Shown: positions 8,797 to 21,340, counted from the first letter of the stretch. The stretch: 64,000 nucleotides of DNA from Microbulbifer elongatus (GCF_020524885.1 NZ_JAIVKJ010000001.1:1550001-1614000), one strand, 5' to 3'. Notes: a model not told the origin generated them from the sequence alone. Translations and numbers: made by a program.

Positions 8797-9636
8797 ATGA
8801 AATTGTCGGCTGCAAACACCTGTGTCGCGCGCTGCCTGCTCTTTGCGCCCGTGTTGTTGGTTGTTGCTTCCTGCTCTGATGAGGGGCATGGCTCTGGCCG
8901 GCATGTTCATTGGGGCTATGAAGGTACGGAGGGGCCTGCAGAGTGGGGTAATCTCAGCCCCGAGTATGTACTTTGTAGCAGTGGGGCTTCCCAGTCTCCG
9001 GTCGATATAGACCACAAAGAGGTGGATGGTGAGACGCCACTGGTATTCGACTACCGCACCTCAGAACTCAATATTGCATTTCACCAGCACGTTGAAAATG
9101 TGGTGGACAATGGTCACACCATTCAGGTCAACGTGGACGAGGGCAGCAAGCTCAATGTCGGCGGAAAAGCCTATCAGCTGAAGCAGTTCCACTTCCACAC
9201 GCCCAGCGAGCACACGATTGATGGCCGGCAGTTCCCTGTGGAGATGCACTTTGTGCACCAGGGTGAGTCTGGCGACTTTGTGGTTGTGGGTGTTCTTGTT
9301 GACGAGGGGGACGAAAGCCCCAGTTTTGCGAAGATTGCTCCTCACCTCCCAAAGGTAAAGGGGGAGAGAAAAAGCCTCGAAGGGTTAACCCTGGATCTGC
9401 ATTTACATGTTCCCCAGGGGGAGGGCGCTTACGTGTATAACGGATCGCTGACCACACCCCCTTGCAGTGAGGGTGTGCAGTGGTTTGTGCTGCGAGCCCA
9501 TCCAACCATGTCGGCGGCCCAGATTGAGGCGCTGACCTCCATTATCGGCCCCAACAATCGGCCCGTTCAGCCACTCAATAAGCGCCATGTGCGCTCCATG
9601 CGTCTCGGTGGTTTGCCCTCGGATTCCGGGTTGTGA
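8797..9636 (+). CDS. Alpha-class carbonic anhydrase, predicted lipoprotein
   Basis: The enzyme interconverts CO2 and bicarbonate outside the inner membrane. The N-terminus is a lipoprotein signal peptide ending in the lipobox VASC (Cys26). The alpha-CA fold signature is clear: three zinc-binding histidines at His132 and His134 (QFHFHTPSEH) and His151 (EMHFVH), and the late LTTPPCSEGVQWF motif. The ATG at 8797 has AAAAGGGA upstream. The length (279 residues) is usual for bacterial alpha-CAs. It lies between the HAD phosphatase and maf, where the Pseudomonas cluster carries a peptidase gene, so it looks like a lineage-specific insertion. It converges on maf with a 29-bp gap. Confidence 0.93.
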   Translation: MKLSAANTCVARCLLFAPVLLVVASCSDEGHGSGRHVHWGYEGTEGPAEWGNLSPEYVLCSSGASQSPVDIDHKEVDGETPLVFDYRTSELNIAFHQHVENVVDNGHTIQVNVDEGSKLNVGGKAYQLKQFHFHTPSEHTIDGRQFPVEMHFVHQGESGDFVVVGVLVDEGDESPSFAKIAPHLPKVKGERKSLEGLTLDLHLHVPQGEGAYVYNGSLTTPPCSEGVQWFVLRAHPTMSAAQIEALTSIIGPNNRPVQPLNKRHVRSMRLGGLPSDSGL

Positions 9637-9665
9637 GCGCGGATTGGCCGCTCGTGTACCCAGTT

Positions 9666-10271
9666 TTACTGTTGCGACTTTGACGCTTTGCTGGCTAGCG
9701 GGCTGATGCCTTGCGTCCGAAGGATTTCAACTAGCCTAATTAATGGAAGCCCGACCAGTGAATTTGGGTCATTCCCTTCCATTTTTTCGAATAAGGCGAC
9801 CCCTAAGCTTTCGGCTTTAAACGATCCGGCGCAATCCAGCGGATTGTCCAGTTCGACATAGCGTTCCGCCTCGGTTCTGCTCAGGCTCTTGAAATACACG
9901 CGGAAAGGTTCGCACACAACCGTGTGCGAGGCACTGCTGCTATCCATTACGCACAGGCCGGTGTGGAAGGTGACCGGGTGGCCGGCGCAGAACATGAGCT
10001 GCTCCACGGCGTTTTCCACTGTGCCCGGCTTGCCCAGCTGCCGCCCTTGGCATTCGGCTACCTGGTCCGATCCAATGATGAGGGCATCCGGATGCTGGTC
10101 ACACAGGGCGCGGGCTTTCTCGGTGGCGAGCCGGATTGCGAGCTGAGGGGCTGATTCGCCGGGCAATGCTTCTTCATTTATATGGGGGCTTGCCGATTCG
10201 AACGGCAGTTGCAGCTTTTCGAGGAGGGTGCGGCGATAGGGGGAGCTGGAGGCTAGAATCAGTCGGCGCAT
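9666..10271 (-). CDS. yceF: Maf-family nucleotide pyrophosphatase (YceF type)
   Basis: The 201-residue protein has the Maf signature: LILASSSPYRRTLL at the N-terminus, and GSDQVA with catalytic Asp69. E. coli YceF, the paralogue found in the rluC/rpmF neighbourhood, hydrolyses 7-methyl-GTP and so cleans the nucleotide pool. The start is the ATG at 10271; the longer frame to 10469 would run into the divergent yceD. It is divergent from yceD with a 123-bp gap, an arrangement conserved in gammaproteobacteria. Confidence 0.9.
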   Translation of the reverse strand: MRRLILASSSPYRRTLLEKLQLPFESASPHINEEALPGESAPQLAIRLATEKARALCDQHPDALIIGSDQVAECQGRQLGKPGTVENAVEQLMFCAGHPVTFHTGLCVMDSSSASHTVVCEPFRVYFKSLSRTEAERYVELDNPLDCAGSFKAESLGVALFEKMEGNDPNSLVGLPLIRLVEILRTQGISPLASKASKSQQ

Positions 10272-10394
10272 GGTTCTTGTTTCCGGTCTGGCTTCCTGGA
10301 TTGCAGGGTGATTCCGGTCGGTCCGGGGCCGCTGATCATGCGGTGGTTGAATTGTTTTGACAAGGCTCAGGTGAGTCCATAGAATTGCGCGCTT

Positions 10395-10937
10395 ATGTCG
10401 ATACCCCCCCATAAATCTGCGCTTCCGCGACGCATTGATGCACGAAAATTGGTGCAGCGCGAGCAGCAACTGGACGGTACTGTTCCGCGAAACGAGCTTT
10501 CGCGACTGGTAGCGTCTACGGAGTCAGTAAAAGGTGATGTGGCAGTGACCCTGGCGTTTGCCAGAGATCTGCAGCGTAACCAGGTGGCTACCGGGCATCT
10601 TCAGTTGGAGGTGGAGCTGTTATGTCAGCGCTGCCTGCAGCCGGTGAGCGAGCAGATTGAGGCTGATATAGCCTGGGGCTTTGTGTGGTCGGAAGAGCAG
10701 GGCAAGTCATTGCCTAAATCTCTCGACCCGGTGATACAGGATGGCGATGAGCTGGATCTGTATCAGGCATTGGAAGATGAGATTTTGCTCAACTTGCCGA
10801 TGGTGGCTTTCCACGACGAGGAATGTGTCTCCAAGGAGACCTTCAAGAGTGGTGGCGAGCAGCCGGAAGCGGTAGAGCAACAGGAAAACCCCTTTAAAGT
10901 ACTGGAACAGTTGAAGGGTTCGTCAAACAAGTCTTGA
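10395..10937 (+). CDS. yceD: YceD family protein (DUF177), 23S rRNA accumulation protein
   Basis: A 180-residue acidic protein of the DUF177 family, identified by sequence and by its fixed place directly before rpmF. The paired cysteines in LLCQRCLQPV (about residues 76-79) and a single later Cys match the family and may bind metal. In E. coli YceD is needed for normal 23S rRNA levels; the mechanism is not established. It is probably the first gene of the yceD-rpmF-plsX-fab transcript. Confidence 0.9.
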   Translation: MSIPPHKSALPRRIDARKLVQREQQLDGTVPRNELSRLVASTESVKGDVAVTLAFARDLQRNQVATGHLQLEVELLCQRCLQPVSEQIEADIAWGFVWSEEQGKSLPKSLDPVIQDGDELDLYQALEDEILLNLPMVAFHDEECVSKETFKSGGEQPEAVEQQENPFKVLEQLKGSSNKS

Positions 10938-11027
10938 GTTGGTCTTGAGAGATGTTTGAAGGGTTTGGGCTCGCCGGTAGGCGCCCCGGTTCCGGTGTAA
11001 ACTGTTAGTTATGTTTAGGAGCACCAA

Positions 11028-11219
11028 ATGGCTGTTCAGCAGAACAAAAAAACCCGTTCCCGTCGCGGCATGCGCCGCTCTCACGACGCTCTGAGCGGAC
11101 CGACTCTGTCCGTTGATCCGACCACCGGTGAGAAGCACCACCGTCACCACGTGACCAAAGACGGTTTCTACCGTGGTCGCAAAGTGATTGACGTGGGCGG
11201 CTCTTCCGAAGAAGAGTAA
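11028..11219 (+). CDS. rpmF: 50S ribosomal protein L32
   Basis: The 63-residue basic protein begins [20 protein letters not shown] and is a standard L32. The C-terminal part ([20 protein letters not shown]) also matches. It lacks the four zinc-binding cysteines of some L32 forms, as in E. coli. The ATG is preceded by TTAGGAG. It is 90 bp after yceD and 3 bp before plsX, the classic rpmF-plsX linkage of ribosome and lipid synthesis. Confidence 0.98.
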   Translation: MAVQQNKKTRSRRGMRRSHDALSGPTLSVDPTTGEKHHRHHVTKDGFYRGRKVIDVGGSSEEE

Positions 11220-11222
11220 GCT

Positions 11223-12257
11223 TTGTCCAGCCAATTACGATTGGCCGTGGATGCGATGGGCGGGGACTTAGGTCCCCGCTCTGTCGTTCCGGCCTGCGCA
11301 AGATTTCTTATCCGCTATCCCCAGGCAGAACTCAAACTGTTCGGCCCCCGCTCCCAGCTGCAATCCCTTCTGATCAAGCAACCCCCTTCGGTGCGTGAGC
11401 GCCTCGAGGTGGTCGACTGTGCCCAGGTGATTACCCAGGGGTGCAATCCGGTCCAGGCACTGCGCCACAAGCGCGAGTCCTCCATGGCGCGCGCACTGGA
11501 GGCGGTGAAGAGTGGTGATTGTGGCGCCATGGTGACTTCCGGTAACACCGGTGCGTTGCTTGCTCTCGGCCGCAGTATTCTCGGCACAGTTGAAGGTGTG
11601 CGCCGGCCGGCTTTGGGTAAATCCCTGCCGACGGCCGATGGCTCCTGTTTTCTGCTGGATCTGGGTGCGAACGTGGACTGCAGCGCTGAAGACCTGGTGC
11701 AGTTTGCTCGTCTCGGGCAGGAGGCGCAGCGGGTGTTCTCGGGTAAATCGGAACTGACCGTCGCGCTGCTAAATATCGGTGCCGAGGAGCACAAGGGAAC
11801 CGAAGAGATTCGGCGTGCCGGCAAGATGCTGCAGGCTGAACCCTCGATTCATTACGTTGGGTTCGTCGAAGGGCACGATATTTTTACCGGTATCGTGGAT
11901 GTGGTGGTGTGCAATGGCCTGATGGGTAATGTGGCCATGAAATCCGCCGAGGGCGTTATCCGACTCATAGGTCAGAAGACGTTCACGATTGACAAGAAGG
12001 CGCCGATCAAGCGCTTTTTTGGCCAATTAGCCATAAATCTGTTGCGAAAATGGCGCGCACAGCTAGAACCCGGTCGCTATAATGGCGCCAGCTTTTTGGG
12101 GCTGGAAGGCAACGTCATCAAGAGTCATGGCGGTGCCAGTAGCGAGGCGTTTTATCGCGCGATGCTGACCGCAAAAGAGTGTGCCGAATCGGATTTGGCA
12201 CTGCAGCTGGGCCGGGCCATGGCGCTACAGGCACAGCAGCAGGCAGGATGTGATTAG
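11223..12257 (+). CDS. plsX: Phosphate acyltransferase PlsX
   Basis: PlsX turns acyl-ACP and phosphate into acyl-phosphate, the donor for the first acylation in phospholipid synthesis. The 344-residue protein begins with the family motif AVDAMGGDLGP. Other conserved stretches are the VTSGNTGALLALGR and LDLGANVDC motifs and the late FLGLEGNVIKSHGGAS. The start is a TTG at 11223, three bases after the rpmF stop; no ATG or GTG gives a plausible N-terminus before AVDAMGG. Translation is probably coupled to rpmF. Confidence 0.95.
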   Translation: MSSQLRLAVDAMGGDLGPRSVVPACARFLIRYPQAELKLFGPRSQLQSLLIKQPPSVRERLEVVDCAQVITQGCNPVQALRHKRESSMARALEAVKSGDCGAMVTSGNTGALLALGRSILGTVEGVRRPALGKSLPTADGSCFLLDLGANVDCSAEDLVQFARLGQEAQRVFSGKSELTVALLNIGAEEHKGTEEIRRAGKMLQAEPSIHYVGFVEGHDIFTGIVDVVVCNGLMGNVAMKSAEGVIRLIGQKTFTIDKKAPIKRFFGQLAINLLRKWRAQLEPGRYNGASFLGLEGNVIKSHGGASSEAFYRAMLTAKECAESDLALQLGRAMALQAQQQAGCD

Positions 12258-12343
12258 GCCAAGCGCCTGATCGCATCGCGGTCTGAAACTTCCGGCCAGC
12301 CCCTTTTACTCAAGGCTTCACCCACTTGGTTAAAGGATGTTCC

Positions 12344-13288
12344 ATGACCAACCCAGTTTTGGCGTTTGTATTTCCCGGCCAGGGCTCCCAGCAGATTGGT
12401 ATGCTGGCGGAGGCCGCTGAGGCCTTCCCGGAAATCGGCGCAACCTTCTCTCAAGCTTCCTCGGTCCTCGGTTACGATCTGTGGGATCTGTGCCAGAACG
12501 GCGCGCAGGAAGATATCAATCTCACCGAGCGAACCCAGCCGCTGTTGCTTACCGCCAGCGTGGCGCTTTACCGTGCCTGGCAAGCCCAGGGTGGTGTGGC
12601 CCCTGCGCGCATGGCAGGTCACAGCCTTGGCGAATGGTCCGCACTGGTTTGTGCCGGCGTTTTGCAGTTTGAAGACGCTGTGCGTCTAGTCCGTGAGCGT
12701 GGCCGCCTGATGCAAGAGGCTGTACCCGCTGGCGAGGGCGCCATGGCTGCGGTCATTGGCCTGGATGATCAGGCAGTAGAAGCCGCTTGTGCCGAAGCTG
12801 CTCAGGGCGGCGTAGTAACCGCAGTCAATTACAACTCCCCGGGTCAGGTGGTCATCGCTGGTAGTGCGGCGGCCGTCGAGCGGGCGATTGAAGCCTGTAA
12901 GGCCGCCGGCGCCAAGCGCGCGCTACCGCTGCCCGTCAGCGCTCCATTCCATACAGAACTGATGCGCCCGGCGGCGGAAAAACTTGCGCCACAAATCGAG
13001 GCGACCGAGTTTCGCGCACCGGAAATCCCGGTAATCCATAACGTGCACGCCAAGCCGGAGAGTGATCCCGCGGCGATCAAGGCGCTGATGGTCGAGCAGA
13101 TCTACAGCCCGGTTCGCTGGACCTCATGCGTTCAGGCGATGGCGGAGGCAGGTACCGAACAGCTGGTTGAATGTGGTCCAGGCAAAGTACTGGCCGGTTT
13201 GGCCAAGCGTATCGACCGCAGTCTCACCGCACACAATATTGAAACACCGGCACAGTTGTCGGAAGCCGTTAAATCCACCGCAGAATAA
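12344..13288 (+). CDS. fabD: Malonyl-CoA:ACP transacylase
   Basis: FabD loads malonyl units onto acyl carrier protein. The N-terminus reads FVFPGQGSQQIGM, the active-site nucleophile is Ser94 in GHSLGEWSAL, and the catalytic His203 lies in SAPFHTELM. The length from the ATG at 12344 (314 residues) is typical. The start is preceded by AAAGGA; an upstream in-frame GTG at 12326 is unlikely. It sits between plsX and fabG as in most gammaproteobacteria. Confidence 0.97.
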   Translation: MTNPVLAFVFPGQGSQQIGMLAEAAEAFPEIGATFSQASSVLGYDLWDLCQNGAQEDINLTERTQPLLLTASVALYRAWQAQGGVAPARMAGHSLGEWSALVCAGVLQFEDAVRLVRERGRLMQEAVPAGEGAMAAVIGLDDQAVEAACAEAAQGGVVTAVNYNSPGQVVIAGSAAAVERAIEACKAAGAKRALPLPVSAPFHTELMRPAAEKLAPQIEATEFRAPEIPVIHNVHAKPESDPAAIKALMVEQIYSPVRWTSCVQAMAEAGTEQLVECGPGKVLAGLAKRIDRSLTAHNIETPAQLSEAVKSTAE

Positions 13289-13354
13289 TTACGAACCCGT
13301 CCGCTGTCACCTGTTCACAATACAGGTTGCAAAGGAGGGGAGTCGGGAGAAATT

Positions 13355-14110
13355 ATGACTATTTCAACTTCACTTGAAGGCAAGGTTGCCCTCGTCACTG
13401 GCGCCAGTCGTGGCATCGGTGCAGCGATTGCAGACCTGCTGGGCGCTCAGGGTGCTATCGTCATCGGTACTGCTACCAGTGCCGGCGGCGCGGAAAAAAT
13501 TTCTGCACGTTTTGCCGAGAAAGGTATCAAAGGTTCCGGTAAAGAACTGGACGTAACCAGTCTCGACAGCATCGCTGCTGTGCTGGAATCGGTTAAGGCA
13601 GAATTTGGTGCCCCCACCATCCTGGTGAACAACGCGGGTATTACCAAAGACAATCTCCTGATGCGCATGAAAGATGATGAGTGGGAAGATGTGTTGAACA
13701 CCAACCTCACCGCTGTCTTCCGTGTAAGCAAAAGTTGTCTGCGTGATATGACCAAAGCCCGCTGGGGCCGCATCATCAACATCAGTTCCGTCGTGGGTAG
13801 TATGGGTAATGCGGGTCAGAGCAATTACGCGGCAACCAAGGCTGGCGTTGGCGGCTTCGCTCGCGCACTCGCGGCGGAAGTTGGCTCCCGCGGAATTACC
13901 GTAAACACCGTTGCGCCTGGTTTTATTGATACAGATATGACCAAGGTGCTGCCGGAAGCTCAGCGTGAAGCGCTGATGGGCAAGATTCCGCTGGGCCGCT
14001 TGGGTGCGCCGGAAGAGATTGCCTCTGTTGTTGCATTTTTGGCCAGCGATGCTGGTGGTTATGTGACCGGAGAGACCATTCATGTGAATGGCGGCATGTA
14101 TATGGGTTGA
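13355..14110 (+). CDS. fabG: 3-oxoacyl-ACP reductase
   Basis: This NADPH-dependent reductase performs the first reduction in fatty acid elongation. It is a classical short-chain dehydrogenase of 251 residues: TGASRGIG cofactor loop (15-22), NNAG (92-95), and the catalytic triad Ser145, Tyr158 and Lys162 (YAATK). It ends in the family C-terminus (GETIHVNGGMYMG). The upstream sequence has a strong AAAGGAGGGG about 14 nt before the ATG at 13355, slightly far, with GGGAGA closer. Confidence 0.97.
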   Translation: MTISTSLEGKVALVTGASRGIGAAIADLLGAQGAIVIGTATSAGGAEKISARFAEKGIKGSGKELDVTSLDSIAAVLESVKAEFGAPTILVNNAGITKDNLLMRMKDDEWEDVLNTNLTAVFRVSKSCLRDMTKARWGRIINISSVVGSMGNAGQSNYAATKAGVGGFARALAAEVGSRGITVNTVAPGFIDTDMTKVLPEAQREALMGKIPLGRLGAPEEIASVVAFLASDAGGYVTGETIHVNGGMYMG

Positions 14111-14190
14111 TTTTCTTTCGAGAAAATTGACGTAAGTGATTGATTGGTAAGTTAATTTTTATCATTCATGGGTTGCTGGGAGGCGGTGCA

Positions 14191-14218
14191 TTACATCCCG
14201 AAAAAATCAGGGTACAAT
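14191..14218 (+). promoter_or_regulatory. Promoter of acpP
   Basis: -35 TTACAT (14191-14196), a 16-bp spacer and -10 TACAAT (14213-14218) lie in the 224-bp gap before acpP. A separate strong promoter for acpP is known in E. coli and fits the need for abundant ACP. The predicted leader is about 110 nt. Confidence 0.65.
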
Positions 14219-14334
14219 GCCGCCTCGCATTAACCGTTAGCTGTGTTAGCCGGTTACTGAATAACCACATGTCGTGGGTAAATTTTAAACAGTGACCAAA
14301 ACAGATTTTTATCCACTAGGAGTTAAATTGAATC

Positions 14335-14571
14335 ATGAGCAGCATTGAAGAGCGCGTAAAAAAGATCGTTGCTGAACAACTGGGCGTGAAGGAAGAAGAT
14401 GTAAAACCTGAAGCATCCTTTGTTGAAGATCTGGGCGCTGACTCCCTCGACACAGTTGAGCTGGTAATGGCTTTGGAAGAGGAATTCGAAACTGAGATTC
14501 CTGACGAAGAAGCAGAAAAAATCACCACTGTTCAGCTGGCCATCGATTACATCAACCAGAACCTCGGTTGA
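14335..14571 (+). CDS. acpP: Acyl carrier protein
   Basis: The 78-residue acidic protein begins [18 protein letters not shown] and carries the phosphopantetheine attachment site Ser37 in [10 protein letters not shown]. It holds growing acyl chains on its 4'-phosphopantetheine arm for fatty acid synthesis and other pathways. The fabG-acpP-fabF order is the standard one. The AT-richer coding sequence and its own promoter point to high expression. Confidence 0.99.
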   Translation: MSSIEERVKKIVAEQLGVKEEDVKPEASFVEDLGADSLDTVELVMALEEEFETEIPDEEAEKITTVQLAIDYINQNLG

Positions 14572-14626
14572 TTCCTGCTGGATAGCATAAGTATTGGGTA
14601 AGTGTTGCCCTTTACTGTTGTACTGT

Positions 14627-14668
14627 GAGAGCCGTTCTATGTTGCATAGCGCGGCTCTCCGTCTATTT
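14627..14668 (+). terminator. Hairpin between acpP and fabF
   Basis: The 8-bp stem GAGAGCCG (14627-14634) and CGGCTCTC (14652-14659) is followed by a weak T-rich stretch. It may be a partial terminator that lets acpP be expressed more strongly than fabF. Confidence 0.5.
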
Positions 14669-14741
14669 GAACCTTGTAAAAAGCGACCGGTAAACGTTTT
14701 CGAGTAACCGGTGTGTTTGATTGATTTCGGGGGAGGCGCAA

Positions 14742-15983
14742 GTGACGCGTAGAAGAGTTGTTATTACCGGAATGGGCACCGTTAGCCCGCTGGGAAATAC
14801 CCTGGAAGATACCTGGCCTGCATTGTTGGCAGGAAAAAGTGGTGTCGTTCCGATCGAGTCATTTGATGTATCGGCGTTTAGCACTCGCTTTGCCGCAACC
14901 GTAAAAAACTTTGACCCCGAGCCCCATATCGCGCAGAAAGAAGCGCGCAAGATGGATATATTTTTGCAGTATGGCCTGAGCGCCGCTATCCAGGCAGTGG
15001 AAGACAGCGGCCTGGAAGTGACCGATGCCAATGCACCGCGCGTTGGTGCCTGCATCGGTTCCGGGATGGGTGGCATTGCTGCCATCGAAAACAATGCCAT
15101 GCTGATTGCGGAGAAGGGCCCCCGTCGGGTTTCTCCGTTCTTTGTGCCCGGCGCCATCATCAATATGGTTTCCGGCAATCTCTCTATTAAATACGGGATG
15201 AAAGGCCCAAACCTTTCGACCACCACGGCCTGTACTACCGGCACCCACGCCATCGGCCTGGGCATGCGTAGCATTCAATATGGCGATGCCGATGTGATGG
15301 TGTGCGGCGGAGCGGAAATGGTGACCACGCCTGTTGGTCTCGGTGGTTTCTGTGCGGCACGTGCACTGTCTACACGCAATGATGATCCGCAGAACGCCAG
15401 TCGCCCCTGGGACAAGGACCGTGACGGCTTTGTGCTGGGTGAGGGCGCTGGTGTGCTGGTGCTGGAAGAGTACGAGTTTGCCAAAGCGCGTGGAGCAAAG
15501 ATTTATGCAGAGCTCATTGGTTTTGGTATGAGTGGTGACGCCCACCACATGACCTCGCCACCCGAAGATGGTGCCGGCGCAGCACTCTCCATGGAGAACG
15601 CGCTGAAGGATGCTGGCCTTGAGCCCTCTGCCGTGCAATACATCAATGCGCACGGAACCTCCACCCCGCTGGGTGATAAGGCGGAAATCGCTGCGGTGCG
15701 CTCGGTATTTGGCGGTAATCTGGATCAGCTCGCGGTGAGTTCCACGAAATCCATGACTGGTCACCTTCTGGGGGCAGCCGGTGCCATCGAGGCGATCTTC
15801 TCTGTGATGGCTCTGCAGGATCAGGTGGCACCGCCCACGATCAACCTCGATAACATCGATGAAAATTGCACGGGTGTGAACCTGGTGCCGCACAAGGCGC
15901 AGGAAATGAAAATCGACGCGGTGCTGTCGAATTCGTTTGGCTTTGGCGGTACCAATGGCTCGCTGGTTTTCCAGCGGGTCTAA
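14742..15983 (+). CDS. fabF: Beta-ketoacyl-ACP synthase II
   Basis: FabF condenses malonyl-ACP with acyl-ACP in chain elongation and is important for unsaturated chain length and temperature response. It is 413 residues with the thiolase fold: active-site Cys164 in [10 protein letters not shown], catalytic His in [11 protein letters not shown], and His in [13 protein letters not shown]. The start is the GTG at 14742 with GGGGGAGG five bases upstream; a longer ATG frame at 14721 lies before that ribosome binding site. Confidence 0.97.
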   Translation: MTRRRVVITGMGTVSPLGNTLEDTWPALLAGKSGVVPIESFDVSAFSTRFAATVKNFDPEPHIAQKEARKMDIFLQYGLSAAIQAVEDSGLEVTDANAPRVGACIGSGMGGIAAIENNAMLIAEKGPRRVSPFFVPGAIINMVSGNLSIKYGMKGPNLSTTTACTTGTHAIGLGMRSIQYGDADVMVCGGAEMVTTPVGLGGFCAARALSTRNDDPQNASRPWDKDRDGFVLGEGAGVLVLEEYEFAKARGAKIYAELIGFGMSGDAHHMTSPPEDGAGAALSMENALKDAGLEPSAVQYINAHGTSTPLGDKAEIAAVRSVFGGNLDQLAVSSTKSMTGHLLGAAGAIEAIFSVMALQDQVAPPTINLDNIDENCTGVNLVPHKAQEMKIDAVLSNSFGFGGTNGSLVFQRV

Positions 15984-16043
15984 CCCGCCTCGGGGAGCTG
16001 GTCCTGCGCCGCGCGCACGGGCCAGCACCTGTTCCTATCCCCT

Positions 16044-16955
16044 GTGACACCGCCTCCTGTGACAAGTCCCTCGCCATTCTTTGTGTCTTCTACTGGCGGA
16101 ACCGCGGGACCCCTGCCTTCTGACGCTGCGTTCTCCGCCGGTGTGCTGGAAACCATGCGCGCGCAGGGCGGTATTATCCCTCTCCTCGCCGGTCATATGG
16201 CGCGTCTCGCTCGTTCGGCCGCTCCAGCTCCGTCCACCCTCGAAACGATTCACGCCCAGGCGATCGCCATTGCCCAGCAGACTGCCGGCTGGTCGCAGGG
16301 TGCTCGAGTACGGCTCCGCTACGGCGTTGTGCAAGACAAAACGATATGGGACTTTGCCGTAGTGCCCCTGGAGCTGAAGTCGCCCTGGGCCCGCGGAGTG
16401 GCCTTGACACTCTGTAGCACCCGCGTGACGGAAGAGGCTTCGGTTTCCCCATTTGCAACCGGTGCTGCAGCGGGCGAATTGGCGGAACCGAGAAATGGCA
16501 CTGCGCAGGATTCATTGCGCGGGTGTAAGTTACTCCAGCGGGATATTTACCGCCGTGCAGAAGAAGAGCTGGGTGCGCTCTCAGCTGACGTGGACAACGG
16601 CCTGTTTCAGGAAGGGATGCTGCAGGACAGTGCCGGTCATGTAATCGAGGGGTTGCGCAGCAACCTGTTGGTGTGGCGAAACGGTCACTGGATCACCCCA
16701 AGCCTGCGCAAATGCGGGGTTCGCGGGGTCATGCTCGAGTGGCTGGCGGGACGGGTCAAAATCAGGGAAGATGACCTCCTGATTGCGGATATTGAACAGG
16801 CTGAGGAACTCGCGGTCTGTAATGCTGTGCGCGGAGTGGTGCCAGTGGTGCAACTATCCCTCGAAGTAGGGGCGCCATCCGGAACCGCCAGGGTTTTGAA
16901 AAACGGCCCGGCTACCCGCAGTGTTCAGGCGATGATTGCTGACGCGCTGTGGTAA
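16044..16955 (+). CDS. pabC: 4-amino-4-deoxychorismate lyase
   Basis: PabC releases pyruvate from aminodeoxychorismate to give 4-aminobenzoate for folate. It is a fold-type IV PLP enzyme of 303 residues; the PLP lysine is probably Lys162 in RGCKLLQRD, and NGLFQEGMLQDS and GVMLEWL match family positions. The GTG at 16044 is the first plausible start and lies 60 bp after fabF. The N-terminus is longer and more Pro/Ser-rich than usual, so a later start is possible. The partner synthase gene pabB is elsewhere in the window (39771-41135). Confidence 0.88.
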   Translation: MTPPPVTSPSPFFVSSTGGTAGPLPSDAAFSAGVLETMRAQGGIIPLLAGHMARLARSAAPAPSTLETIHAQAIAIAQQTAGWSQGARVRLRYGVVQDKTIWDFAVVPLELKSPWARGVALTLCSTRVTEEASVSPFATGAAAGELAEPRNGTAQDSLRGCKLLQRDIYRRAEEELGALSADVDNGLFQEGMLQDSAGHVIEGLRSNLLVWRNGHWITPSLRKCGVRGVMLEWLAGRVKIREDDLLIADIEQAEELAVCNAVRGVVPVVQLSLEVGAPSGTARVLKNGPATRSVQAMIADALW

Positions 16956-17003
16956 CTGAGCTCTCTGGCCCGCATAACCGTCCAGAATCCATCGCAGTAA
17001 CAA

Positions 17004-19857
<2,854 letters not shown>

Positions 19858-20032
19858 GGAGATGGAGGTATCACCAATACGGTGTGGCAGTAGACAGGGC
19901 GCGCGCAGCCGGGGTAAGTTACCAGTTGGCGCGGAATAGTGCGTTGCGGGCCTTTTTGTTGCGCCCAATTGCGCGAAAAATCAACAATGCTAAGCACAAG
20001 AAAAACCGGTTGTATCCGAAACGGGGTCAAAT

Positions 20033-20386
20033 ATGAAAGGTATGGGGGGCGGTGCCCGCAACGGTATCCTGTCGCTGAAAATTCAGGACAAATCCGTGCT
20101 GTATGCGGCGTATATGCCGTTCGTGAAGAATGGTGGCCTGTTCATCAATACCGACAAAACCTACAGCCTCGGCGATGAGGTTTTTCTGCTGTTGAGCCTG
20201 ATGGATGAACCGGAAAAGCTACCGGTTGCCGGCAAGGTAGTATGGATTACTCCTAATGGTGCACAGGGTAACCGCACTCCGGGTATTGGTATCCAGTTCA
20301 GCGACAAGGAAAATACTGCCCAGAGCAAGATCGAGACGCTGTTGGCAGGGTCGCTGGAGTCCAGTCGTCCCACCCACACCCTGTAA
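20033..20386 (+). CDS. pilZ: PilZ domain protein, type IV pilus assembly type
   Basis: A 117-residue single PilZ-domain protein in the conserved holB-pilZ-tatD setting of Pseudomonas and relatives. The founding PilZ of this type is needed for type IV pilus assembly and does not itself bind c-di-GMP. Consistent with this, the N-terminus lacks an RxxxR motif; the NGGLFINTD stretch is the fold core. It follows holB by 175 bp. Confidence 0.88.
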   Translation: MKGMGGGARNGILSLKIQDKSVLYAAYMPFVKNGGLFINTDKTYSLGDEVFLLLSLMDEPEKLPVAGKVVWITPNGAQGNRTPGIGIQFSDKENTAQSKIETLLAGSLESSRPTHTL

Positions 20387-20563
20387 TACTGCCTGCCGGG
20401 GCATATTTCGTGCCCCCGTTTCCTGCCTTGCATGGTCCGGTGCCAGAGCGCGCGTACCGGACATTCTATCTGTATAATTCCCAACTTCGTTTTTCCGCCC
20501 GCTGTGGTTCGCGCCGCGGGGGCTCATTTACAGGCGCATGCCTGTACCAATAGAAAGAGTGTC

Positions 20564-21340
20564 ATGCTGGTAGATTCTCACTGTCATCTCGACAGACTCA
20601 AGCTGGACAAATTTGATGGCGACCTGGACGCCGTGCTCGAGCTGGCGCGCAGCCGGGGTGTGGGCAAGTTTTTGTGTGTCGGCATCAGCGTGGAAAACGT
20701 CGACGATGTGGTCGATATTGCCGGCCGCTATGACGATGTAGTGTGCTCCGTGGGTGTCCACCCACTGGACGTGGAATCCGGGCTTGCCGACGTGGACAAG
20801 CTCAAATCCCTCTCGACGCGCCCCAACGTGGTCGCCCTCGGCGAAACCGGGCTCGACTACTACTACAGCACCGAGACCCGAGAGGTGCAGCAGCAGAGCT
20901 TTATCGCTCACCTGCAGGCTGCCAAAGAGGTTGCTCTGCCGGTAATCGTGCACACGCGGGATGCGCGCCAGGACACCATCGACCTTATCCGTGAGCACGG
21001 CAGTCGCGAGCACGCTGGCGTCCTGCATTGCTTTACCGAGAGCTGGGACATGGCCAAGGCCGCTCTGGACCTTAACTACTACATCTCTCTGTCTGGCATC
21101 GTGACCTTCAAGAATGCGGAAGAGCTTCGTGAAGTCGCGAAACAGGTGCCGCTGGATCGCCTGCTGGTAGAAACCGATTCTCCCTATCTCGCACCGGTGC
21201 CTTACCGTGGCAAGCCAAACATTCCGGCTTATGTGCGGGAAGTGGCCGAGTTTATTGCAGAGCTCCGAGGTATTTCCTATGAAGAGCTCGCGGCCATTAC
21301 CAGCGAAAACTTCTTCCGTCTTTTTCCCCGCGCTGCTTAG
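20564..21340 (+). CDS. tatD-like (ycfH): TatD-family metal-dependent DNase
   Basis: This TIM-barrel amidohydrolase-like hydrolase acts as a 3'-5' exonuclease/deoxyribonuclease in characterised members. The 258-residue protein begins MLVDSHCHLD, whose His6 and His8 bind metal. Other ligands appear in GETGLDYYY (Glu), VIVHTRDA (His), LHCFTES (His) and ETDSPYLAP (Asp). The start is the ATG at 20564; a longer frame to 20432 is not conserved. The position after holB/pilZ identifies it as the YcfH-type member. Confidence 0.93.
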   Translation: MLVDSHCHLDRLKLDKFDGDLDAVLELARSRGVGKFLCVGISVENVDDVVDIAGRYDDVVCSVGVHPLDVESGLADVDKLKSLSTRPNVVALGETGLDYYYSTETREVQQQSFIAHLQAAKEVALPVIVHTRDARQDTIDLIREHGSREHAGVLHCFTESWDMAKAALDLNYYISLSGIVTFKNAEELREVAKQVPLDRLLVETDSPYLAPVPYRGKPNIPAYVREVAEFIAELRGISYEELAAITSENFFRLFPRAA

